A stretch of 28,442 bases of DNA from CAYNST01 sp964641175 (GTDB lineage: Bacteria > Pseudomonadota > Gammaproteobacteria > Pseudomonadales > Cellvibrionaceae). Numbering within the stretch: the first letter of the stretch is position 1; every line of letters begins with the position of its first letter. Location of the stretch: NCBI GenBank assembly GCA_964641175.1, contig CAZXLJ010000035.1:1-28442 (forward strand), written 5' to 3'. Shown here one piece after another: positions 7,347 through 13,822 of this stretch. Under the pieces are notes generated by a model that was not told the origin of the DNA, ran no database searches, and was given only the letters and a program-made list of their open reading frames with translations. The position numbers and the translations under genes were made by a program.

Positions 7347-9710
7347 ATGTTATCCGCAGTAGACAATGGCGAACGCTTTGAGCTGTCTTCGCCGACCTCC
7401 ATGCCGAAAAGCGCCGGATTTCTCTGGAACCGGCAGATGATGCTCCAGGTCAATTGTCGGGGATACGCGGTTTCCATGTTCATGCAGCCAGAGCCGGCCA
7501 AGTACATGCACGCGCCCAATCTGGAAGCCAAAACGTTCATGCAACCGGAGCAGCCGCACTACACGCATCACCCCGGCCGTTTCTTTTACATCAAGGATGA
7601 AGAAACCCAGGAACTTTTTTCGGCGCCTTATGAACCGGTCCGCCAGTCCCATGACCGCTACTGCTTTTCGGTCGGAAAGAGCGACATAAAGTGGTACATC
7701 GAGCATCTGGGAATCCGTATCCAGATTACCTTGAGCCTCACCACCGACGACGTGGTGGAGTTGTGGCAGGTAGAGATAACCAATATTTCCGGGCGTTCGC
7801 GCCGCATCAGTTTGTATCCGTATTTTCCGGTCGGCTATATGAGCTGGATGAACCAGTCGGCGGAATATCGCGAAGACCTGAATGCTCTGGTTGCCAGCTG
7901 CGTGACGCCCTATCAGAAATACACCGATTACTTCAAAAACAAGTTTTTCAAAGATAAAACGTTTCTGATTCATGACCGCACACCTGCCGCCTATGAATGC
8001 AACCGGGAAGCCTTTGAAGGGGAAGGCGGACTGCACCGGCCGGACAGCGTTATGCGGGAAGCTCTGGGGGATGGTGATGCACGGTATGAGCCACCCGTCG
8101 CGGCGCTGCAGTACAGGCTGGAGATACCGAGTGAGCAATCGGAAAAATTTCGCTTTATCCTCGGTCCTGCTTTTGATGATGCCGAGATAAAAAAAATTCG
8201 CGACCGCTATTTGCCTGATACAGATTTCGCCCGTGCCCGCGAGCAATACCGTGAATACATCCACCAGGGGCAAGGTGTAATAGAGATCGAGACACCGGAC
8301 GATCATTTCAATCACTTTGTAAACCACTGGTTACCAAGACAGATTTTTTATCACGGTGACTCCAACCGGCTGTCAACGGATCCCCAGACGCGCAACTACC
8401 TGCAGGACAACATGGGGATGGTGTATGTCGATCCGGATGCGGCACGCGCGGCCTTCGTCCACGCGCTCAGCCAGCAGGAAGACTCCGGAGCCATGCCCGA
8501 TGGCATATTGATGCTGCCGGATGCGGAGCTGAAGTACATAAACCAGATTCCCCATACGGATCACTGTGTCTGGCTGCCGGTATGCCTGAAAGCCTATTTC
8601 GATGAAACCAATGATTACGGATTGCTTGATGAAATAGTCAGGCACCACAAGACCGGTGAAGCTCTGACAGTCATGCAGCGAATCACCCGGGCCATGCGCT
8701 GGATGCTGTCGGCCCGCGATGAGCGCGGCCTGAGCTATATCGCCCAGGGCGACTGGTGCGATCCCATGAACATGGTGGGCTATAAGGGTAAGGGCGTATC
8801 GGGATGGCTGTCGGTCGCCAGTGCGTACGCGTTGCATTTGTGGGCGGATATCTGCGCACGCCTTGATCTGAACGATCTGGTGGCGGAGTTTCGCTCCGGC
8901 GCCAATGATTTCAATCGCGCCGTGAACGAACATCTCTGGGATGGAAATTGGTACGGACGCGGGATAACTGATGATGGCGTAATCTTCGGTGTCGCCAAAG
9001 ATCAGGAAGGTCGCATTTTTCTGAATCCGCAAAGCTGGGCGATACTGGCGGGAACCGCAGATAAGAAGCAGCGGGACTCCCTGATCAAGGCAGTCGAGTC
9101 GCAGCTGGAGACACCTTATGGCGTCATGATGCTGGCACCCGCTTACACGGGCATGCGAGAAGATGTGGGCCGGGTCACGCAAAAGCATCCGGGCTCGGCT
9201 GAAAACGGCTCGGTCTACAATCATGCCGCCATTTTCTATATCTATAGTCTTTATACGGCGGGTGATGCCGACCGTGCCTGGAGACTCTTGCGCCAAATGC
9301 TCCCCGGTCCTGATTATGGGGACTATCTGCAACGGGGCCAGCTCCCTGTCTTTATCCCCAACTACTATCGCGGTGCCTACTACCAGTTCCCACGTACCGC
9401 CGGGCGCTCCAGTCACTTGTTCAATACCGGCACCGTCTCCTGGGTGTACCGTTCGATCATCGACGGGTTATTCGGATTGCGTGGTGATGGCGGTGGGCTG
9501 CGGCTGGAACCGCAGCTGCCTGCGCACTGGCAATCCGCTAAAGCCATCCGCTGTTTCAGGGGTGCAATTTTCGACGTTCGCATAACCCGGGCCGCGGACG
9601 TCACTGCCATGGAAGTCACAGTCGATGGTCGCAAGCTGGTGCGTCCTCATATTGCGGACATCCAGGCCAATCAAGTTTATCAGGTCGAAATCCGGCTCCC
9701 CCGGCAGTGA
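7347..9710 (+). CDS. GH94 phosphorylase, probably cellobionic acid phosphorylase
   Basis: Cytosolic inverting glycoside phosphorylase of 787 aa: cellobionic acid + phosphate gives alpha-glucose 1-phosphate + gluconate. The general-acid motif is QGDWCDPMN, with Asp472. The acceptor-site loop GRVTQKHPGSAENG places Arg609 and Lys613 where, as I recall from published work on the Saccharophagus degradans enzyme, the same numbered residues bind the aldonate carboxylate. Cellobiose phosphorylases have a different sequence before the PG..EN motif. The start at 7347 has GGAG six bases upstream; an upstream TTG at 7332 is less likely. The gene sits between a sugar symporter and a gluconokinase, which is what a gluconate-releasing enzyme needs. 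Family is certain, specificity strongly supported; cellobiose phosphorylase is the alternative. Confidence 0.9.
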   Translation: MLSAVDNGERFELSSPTSMPKSAGFLWNRQMMLQVNCRGYAVSMFMQPEPAKYMHAPNLEAKTFMQPEQPHYTHHPGRFFYIKDEETQELFSAPYEPVRQSHDRYCFSVGKSDIKWYIEHLGIRIQITLSLTTDDVVELWQVEITNISGRSRRISLYPYFPVGYMSWMNQSAEYREDLNALVASCVTPYQKYTDYFKNKFFKDKTFLIHDRTPAAYECNREAFEGEGGLHRPDSVMREALGDGDARYEPPVAALQYRLEIPSEQSEKFRFILGPAFDDAEIKKIRDRYLPDTDFARAREQYREYIHQGQGVIEIETPDDHFNHFVNHWLPRQIFYHGDSNRLSTDPQTRNYLQDNMGMVYVDPDAARAAFVHALSQQEDSGAMPDGILMLPDAELKYINQIPHTDHCVWLPVCLKAYFDETNDYGLLDEIVRHHKTGEALTVMQRITRAMRWMLSARDERGLSYIAQGDWCDPMNMVGYKGKGVSGWLSVASAYALHLWADICARLDLNDLVAEFRSGANDFNRAVNEHLWDGNWYGRGITDDGVIFGVAKDQEGRIFLNPQSWAILAGTADKKQRDSLIKAVESQLETPYGVMMLAPAYTGMREDVGRVTQKHPGSAENGSVYNHAAIFYIYSLYTAGDADRAWRLLRQMLPGPDYGDYLQRGQLPVFIPNYYRGAYYQFPRTAGRSSHLFNTGTVSWVYRSIIDGLFGLRGDGGGLRLEPQLPAHWQSAKAIRCFRGAIFDVRITRAADVTAMEVTVDGRKLVRPHIADIQANQVYQVEIRLPRQ

Positions 9711-9763
9711 GTCAGCCAGTGGAAACGTTATTCGACCTCGCAAGCCATTAGGGAAGTCGTTGT

Positions 9764-10315
9764 ATGAATATTCTGTCCCACACCTCCCCGCCCACCCTGA
9801 TCATTTGTTTCGGGGTGAGTGGCAGTGGAAAAACAACCCTGGCGCTATATCTTGCCGAACAGTTTCAATTGAATTTTGTCGAGGCAGACGATTTTCACTC
9901 TGAAGAAAACAAGGCGCACATGCGCTCGGGGCTGGCACTGACGGACAAAATGCGTGAACCCTGGGTAAATTCCTTATGCGACCATCTGCGGGCCCAGGGC
10001 GAGCGGGGTCAGAGCTGCGTCATGGCGAATTCCGGACTGCGTCGCGCTCATCGCCAGCGTTTTCGGGAGCTGGGCTTCCAGACTCTCTTCCTGCATTTGA
10101 TGGCCCCCAAGGAAGTTATCCGCAAGCGCATGGAAACCCGGAGTAATCACTACATGCCTCCGGATTTGCTGGACAGTCAATACAATGCGTTCGAAATGCC
10201 CGAAGGCGAAACCGACGTGTTCCTGTTGGATGTTTCGGAATCCTTACCTCAGGTCGCCACTCGGGTTCAACAGCTGGTCCGCGATTTTTTCAAGCGCAAT
10301 GCGGCTGAAGACTAA
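9764..10315 (+). CDS. gntK: Gluconokinase (GntK type)
   Basis: Phosphorylates gluconate with ATP to 6-phosphogluconate in the cytosol. The 183-aa protein has the Walker A motif GVSGSGKTT at residues 17-25, ADDFHSEENKAHM corresponding to the GntK substrate segment, and LLDSQ..AFEMPEGE near the end, as in GntK (usually 165-185 aa). Some positions differ from the textbook form, for example TDKMREPW in place of the usual ND.DR.PW, and ANSGLRRAHR in place of the CSALK segment, so a related small-acid kinase cannot be fully excluded. GGGAAG precedes the start. It lies 53 bases after the GH94 gene on the same strand and would trap gluconate released there for Gnd (3640-5091). Confidence 0.88.
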   Translation: MNILSHTSPPTLIICFGVSGSGKTTLALYLAEQFQLNFVEADDFHSEENKAHMRSGLALTDKMREPWVNSLCDHLRAQGERGQSCVMANSGLRRAHRQRFRELGFQTLFLHLMAPKEVIRKRMETRSNHYMPPDLLDSQYNAFEMPEGETDVFLLDVSESLPQVATRVQQLVRDFFKRNAAED

Positions 10316-10382
10316 GCGGACCGGGAAGTACCCGCGTAACGCCCCTTCTTTTTAAAGACGTTTGGCGAGCTGTCCCGAAAAT

Positions 10383-10406
10383 AAAAAAAGGGGGCTTTCG
10401 CCCCCC
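10383..10406 (-). terminator. Intrinsic terminator of the AA10 gene
   Basis: On the minus strand a GGGGGC-type stem (arms 10390-10395 and 10400-10405, loop of four) is followed by a run of seven T (plus-strand A at 10383-10389). It lies 23 bases past the stop of the AA10 gene. The stem could also slow plus-strand transcription from the gluconokinase side, but there is no T run in that direction. Confidence 0.9.
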
Positions 10407-10428
10407 CGGTATAGCTCGCCTTTAAGTT

Positions 10429-11412
10429 CTACTGGCGCTCTTGGGTATTACAAGTATCTACACCAATACAGTTGCGTTCGTTCTCCCAGCCCCATCCGGT
10501 AGACTGGTTTTGACAGTACGCGACCTGGTAGCCATACCAGTTGCATTGTCCACCGTTGGAGGGATTTCCGCTGGAGGAACTGGAGCTTGATGAGCTGGAA
10601 CTTGATGAGCTGGAACTTGAAGAACTGGAGCTTGATGAACTTGAGCTCGAAGCGCTTGAAGAGGACGAGCTCGAGCTGGACGAGCTAGAACTTGAAGAGC
10701 TGGAACTTGAAGAGCTGGAGCTTGACGAGCTCGAACCATTGCCACCGCCGAAGGTTACGTCCACACAACCGTGGAACCGTTCATAGGTGAAGTGGTTTCG
10801 TCCCCATTCGCCATAGATTACGTGGCGGCCTGACCGGGACGGCACGTTACATGTCGTATGGAACAGGCTCGCGCCTTTTTCCGCGACGACATTGGGATTC
10901 GCGCCGGGGTTTTTGTCGTCATATTTCTGAACGCAGAAGGGTTCGGATTCGAAATCACTCCACGTGAGCGCGCGCCCTTCCTGAAACTGGTAATCAGATT
11001 TGGTTATGTAGTAAACAAATTCCTCGGTGTCGTCATAATGCGGCCCCCAGGAGATGTTCCAGGTCAGTTCCAGATTGCCGCTGTTGATGGCCGTGGTCGG
11101 CCAGTTCAATGGCAGATCCCATGGAGTCGCTCCACCACCCCAAGTCTCGCTGTCGAATCCGCAAACGTTGGTGGAAGTCGCCCCCTGTCTGCCCACGTCA
11201 TGGGTGAGGACGCTCATGAACTGGTACAGCCCGTTGGAATCAACGGCGGCCGCTTCCGCACAGGCAGCCGTTGTTGCCCGGTCTGCTGATTCATTCATAC
11301 CGCAGTGAGCATTTCTGGACGGCGGATTGGATATCAGTCCGTGCGCCAGTACCTGGCCAGACATACCCGCCAGAACCAGCCCGGAGATCATAAATCGAAG
11401 AGTTTTTTTCAT
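10429..11412 (-). CDS. Secreted AA10 lytic polysaccharide monooxygenase with poly-Ser linker and CBM10
   Basis: Copper enzyme that cleaves crystalline polysaccharide oxidatively outside the cell. The 327-aa precursor has a signal peptide cut after VLA at residue 23, leaving His24 as the N-terminal copper ligand of the HGLISNPPSR motif; the second histidine of the brace is His125 in SWGPHYDDTEEF. The AA10 domain runs to about 221, followed by 55 residues of serine (one alanine) at 227-281 and a CBM10 at about 289-324 (CNWYGYQVAYC, GWGWENERNC). CBM10 is a cellulose binder, and known AA10-polySer-CBM10 enzymes of Cellvibrio act on cellulose with C1 oxidation, which yields aldonic acids. The start at 11412 is preceded by AGGTG. 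It is convergent with gluconokinase and shares its metabolic theme. Confidence 0.95.
   Translation of the reverse strand: MKKTLRFMISGLVLAGMSGQVLAHGLISNPPSRNAHCGMNESADRATTAACAEAAAVDSNGLYQFMSVLTHDVGRQGATSTNVCGFDSETWGGGATPWDLPLNWPTTAINSGNLELTWNISWGPHYDDTEEFVYYITKSDYQFQEGRALTWSDFESEPFCVQKYDDKNPGANPNVVAEKGASLFHTTCNVPSRSGRHVIYGEWGRNHFTYERFHGCVDVTFGGGNGSSSSSSSSSSSSSSSSSSSSSSSSSSSASSSSSSSSSSSSSSSSSSSSSSSSSSSGNPSNGGQCNWYGYQVAYCQNQSTGWGWENERNCIGVDTCNTQERQ
10570..10734 (-). repeat. Poly-serine-coding minisatellite
   Basis: The linker of the AA10 protein is 55 codons, 54 serine and one alanine (GCT at 10651-10653). The DNA is built of diverged 15-nt units, seen on the plus strand as GATGAGCTGGAACTT and close variants. 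All six serine codons occur. Such linkers are common between domains of secreted enzymes in Cellvibrio-type bacteria. Length may vary between strains through slippage or unequal recombination. Confidence 0.85.
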
Positions 11413-11568
11413 AGCACAGCACCTATACCTTGTTTCGCTAAATTTATATTTGAGTGACGCAGCCACCAAAACAGCATGCGGAATAGCGCCGCATTTACAG
11501 CTTTGTTGTAGTTTTGTTTTTGATGATTAACTATTCAATGGTTTCAACTTCTTTAACTTCAACTGCTT

Positions 11569-11602
11569 TTAACATAGTGCCTTTCCATTAACATAGTGCC
11601 TT
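11569..11602. repeat. 15-bp direct repeat upstream of the AA10 gene
   Basis: TTAACATAGTGCCTT occurs at 11569-11583 and again at 11588-11602, a period of 19 bp, with similar bases (TCCAT, CCAT) after each copy. It lies about 160-190 bp before the AA10 start. It could be a tandem regulator site or a small duplication. Confidence 0.6.
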
Positions 11603-11667
11603 CCATCGGCGCTTACCTGTGATAACCAAGTCACGTAGCACTCTGTGAATTTGCAGGCCAATCCGTT

Positions 11668-11689
11668 AAATGTGATGCGCTTTACATAC
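11668..11689. promoter_or_regulatory. CRP/Vfr-like binding site
   Basis: TGTGA-TGCGCT-TTACA at 11671-11686 matches the CRP core TGTGA-N6-TCACA at nine of ten positions and has the AT flanks AAA and T expected of strong sites. It is about 266 bp upstream of the AA10 start. Carbon-catabolite control of a cellulase gene would be sensible, but the distance is large and no promoter was fixed. Confidence 0.4.
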
Positions 11690-11803
11690 GACACGGGATT
11701 CACGTCACATCATTATTAATTATTATCAGCGTAATAATTTTCTTCTATAAAGGACGCGTGTCACTGCTTACGTGGGTTTCAGAATTATTACCCTGTTCAC
11801 TTT

Positions 11804-11825
11804 ATAACCTTTCTGGTTATTTTTC
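11804..11825 (+). terminator. Weak hairpin followed by T run
   Basis: ATAACC (11804-11809), loop TTTCT, GGTTAT (11815-11820), then TTTTT. The stem is AT-rich and six pairs long, so termination would be weak. No plus-strand gene precedes it within 1.4 kb. Confidence 0.25.
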
Positions 11826-12066
11826 GTTACCATAGGGTAAACAGCAACGAAAATCCAGCATTTAAAAATTCGCCGCAATGCCCATTTGCAATAAGCCAGG
11901 TTTTTCTGAATCAAGTTTAATACTAGCCATGTAAAGGCACTCAATTCCGGGGCGCACCTGGATAGGTCAGGACGCCTCTTCCTGGGGCTGAATGGTGTTC
12001 CAGCCGTCCCGCGCTGCATGCATCCATCGCAGAGCTCTCCCGGAATAATTTAGCAAAATCAAAAGA

Positions 12067-12257
12067 TTGCGATAGATCGACTAGCTCCCTCACGGGGTGG
12101 CCTGAAGGTTGCAAACGCCTGTTTGGAGTCGAGCATCTTGTTATCGCAACGTTGTTCAGTCGGTATGATTCTGCGATTACTTGGGAGCCGATGTTTGCAC
12201 TCGTACCTTGTTTCTCCGCGAAAGACTTACGGGGCCCTTCCGGCCCCCTTTTTTTTT
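12067..12257 (+). ncRNA. Candidate structured small RNA
   Basis: A strong plus-strand intrinsic terminator at 12231-12257 has no plus-strand gene before it for 1.9 kb, implying a noncoding transcript. Upstream, TTGCGATA at 12067-12074 can pair with TATCGCAA about 75 bases later (12142-12149), and inside it TCGACT pairs with AGTCGA, making a long two-part stem. The 5' end and promoter are not resolved; 12067 is only the first paired base. GAGCCGAT at 12185-12192 recalls a conserved 6S RNA segment, but the rest does not fit and the neighbours are not those of ssrS. I do not recognise the family. Confidence 0.4.
12231..12257 (+). terminator. Strong plus-strand intrinsic terminator
   Basis: GGGGCC (12231-12236), five-base loop, GGCCCC (12242-12247), then one C and nine T. 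The T run is on the plus side only. The minus-strand gene that ends at 12284 would read the hairpin without a U tract, so this is not a normal terminator for it. Confidence 0.85.
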
Positions 12258-12283
12258 GCGGCGGGAACCTCCTGCCAGCTTTC

Positions 12284-12823
12284 TTACCACATCAGGTCAT
12301 CAGGGATCTGGTAGTCCGCGTACGGGTCGTCCTCTGCCACTGCGTCTTCCCGTGTATCGTTTAAAACGATGACATAACCAGGGTCCCGGGCCAGGATCTT
12401 TTCGGCCACGACTCTGGGGACCAGGCCATAACCTCCGTCTCGACGCACAATCGCAGCGGTGCCCGCTATGAGCTGCTGTTGCAGTCGCGTATCCAGGGCA
12501 ATTTTCTTGATCGATTTGCCATCTGAAAACTGATACGAAATCTCCCCGCTCCGCGGCGTTACCCTGTGATTTTCAATGAGCTGCCTGATCTGGGCCTGAA
12601 TCGCTTTCCGCTGCGCTTCCGCTGCGAGTTTCAAATTCAACTCGCGGTCCCTTTCTGCCTTCTCTTGTGCCGCCTGCTTCAAAGCAAGTTTGGCTTCGTC
12701 GACCGCCACCTCTCCTTTGGCCAGCTTGCGCGATCCCTTCTTTTTCTCTTTCTGCAAAGCCTTGGCTTTTTTCTTGTCAATCAGACCGGCTTGTAAAAGC
12801 TGGTCCTGCAATGAATTGGACAT
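12284..12823 (-). CDS. DUF2058 family protein (YaiL-like)
   Basis: A 179-aa, highly charged soluble protein of the DUF2058 family, which includes E. coli YaiL. It opens with MSNSLQDQLLQAGLIDKKKA, a typical family start, followed by a lysine-rich helical, probably coiled-coil, region at about 15-85 (AKLALKQAAQEKAERDRELN). A compact C-terminal part follows (GEISYQFSDGKSIKKIAL, IVRRDGGYGLVP) and ends in an acidic tail PYADYQIPDDLMW. The family has been described as nucleic-acid or nucleoprotein associated, but no activity is established. The gene starts 27 bases after the EcsC-family gene ends and is probably in one transcript with it. Confidence 0.9.
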   Translation of the reverse strand: MSNSLQDQLLQAGLIDKKKAKALQKEKKKGSRKLAKGEVAVDEAKLALKQAAQEKAERDRELNLKLAAEAQRKAIQAQIRQLIENHRVTPRSGEISYQFSDGKSIKKIALDTRLQQQLIAGTAAIVRRDGGYGLVPRVVAEKILARDPGYVIVLNDTREDAVAEDDPYADYQIPDDLMW

Positions 12824-12850
12824 ACGCTTCTCCGACGAAGTGGGGGCAAA

Positions 12851-13687
12851 TCACAGAGACGGCACATCTTCATCGGGCTGAGGGGCGGATGGGTCGCTTC
12901 CGGACGGGAGCGAATTATACAGATTTTGAATCAGTTCTTTGCCGTACTTGCGTTCAAGTCGTCTGACAATGAAATGTCCTCGTGCGACGCACTGGTAATG
13001 GTCGATGAATATGGTGTTGATTAATGCACCTCCCGCAGCCCCAATCGCCGGAATCGCCTGCGCGGCTGCTTTTTGCGTTACCTGAACCCCGAAGCTGTTG
13101 GCAACGCGCGCCACCAGCTTGATCAGAACCGGTGATGCCGACTCGGACACGCCAGACTTCAGAATATAGGCGGTGGCATCGCTCACCGATTTCGCCAGAG
13201 CTGTCCGCACTGCAAAGTAACCGGCTTCTGCGGCATCGTCACCCGCTCCCCGCCCCCCCAGGGCGAACACCTCCAGACACGCCATTTTGGTATCAATGGA
13301 ACTGATCGACTCGCCCTCACTTCGGGCGATATCGGCAATGGAACGCAGGATGATGGACGTGGAAAGAGGCAGTTCAATGCCAATCGCCGATAGCCCGAAT
13401 AGCCCTCCCAGCCCACCGCTGGCAGCAACGCTCAACTTGTGCAGGCTGTTTGAAGCCGCTTGACCCGGCGAGTCCCGCATCGTGAAAGCTGCCGTTTCTG
13501 TCGCCTTCAGGAGCGCGGTCTCGGTCAGCTTGCTGATGCCCTGGTGCCAGTTTTTGGGCAACATTTCCAGGCCACGCTCGATCGGCGAACCGATCATATT
13601 GGTGATGCGGGCAGCCAGGCCCGGATTTTCCAGCAGCTGTTTGGCCCGGGCGAGGTCCTGCTTGTCGATCTCGTCTACCGCGTTCAT
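12851..13687 (-). CDS. EcsC family protein
   Basis: A 278-aa protein of the EcsC family, named after a Bacillus gene next to an ABC transporter but found mostly without one, as here. The middle contains two alanine- and glycine-rich hydrophobic stretches, GGLGGLFGLSAIGIELPLS at about 91-109 and AIPAIGAAGGALINTIF at about 212-228, which suggest membrane association. A conserved family feature is the segment after it, FIDHYQCVARGHFIVRRLE. The start at 13687 has AAAGG about eight bases upstream. Function is unknown. It is divergent from the trehalase gene and heads a probable two-gene unit with DUF2058. Confidence 0.85.
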   Translation of the reverse strand: MNAVDEIDKQDLARAKQLLENPGLAARITNMIGSPIERGLEMLPKNWHQGISKLTETALLKATETAAFTMRDSPGQAASNSLHKLSVAASGGLGGLFGLSAIGIELPLSTSIILRSIADIARSEGESISSIDTKMACLEVFALGGRGAGDDAAEAGYFAVRTALAKSVSDATAYILKSGVSESASPVLIKLVARVANSFGVQVTQKAAAQAIPAIGAAGGALINTIFIDHYQCVARGHFIVRRLERKYGKELIQNLYNSLPSGSDPSAPQPDEDVPSL

Positions 13688-13822
13688 AAATTGCGCCTTT
13701 TGATTATCTGTAAGATCATACGGAGCCAGAAAAAACGGGGATGAATTCAGCAGTGCCCGCCTTTTCGCGGCGAAGCCCCTCCCTGATGGCGGCTGCCAAC
13801 ACCTCCATGAGGATAAATTTCA

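Larger units (their letters stand above)
11413..12066. other. AT-rich intergenic region upstream of AA10 gene
   Basis: This gene-free stretch is the 5' region of the minus-strand AA10 gene. A weak promoter candidate on the minus strand is TATAAA at 11448-11443 with TTGGTG at 11469-11464, but the 15-base spacer is short. Other signals are listed separately: a 15-bp direct repeat, a CRP-like site and a small hairpin. The segment TTACC-ATAG-GGTAA at about 11829-11842 is a further short inverted repeat. Frames of about 80 codons here lack ribosome sites and look spurious. Confidence 0.4.

Noticed and set aside
7350..8327. Minus-strand frame of 325 codons within the GH94 gene
   Set aside because: Shadow of a clearly real gene, no ribosome site or domain. 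The similar frame at 8373-9416 is rejected for the same reason.
10541..10786. Plus-strand frame coding a Leu-Glu-rich repeat peptide
   Set aside because: It is the antisense shadow of the serine repeats in the AA10 linker; serine codons read backwards give Glu, Leu and Asp.
12123..12372. Overlapping plus-strand frames across the terminator at 12231-12257
   Set aside because: They read through a hairpin and T9 run into the DUF2058 gene antisense; the poly-Phe stretch comes from the T run.
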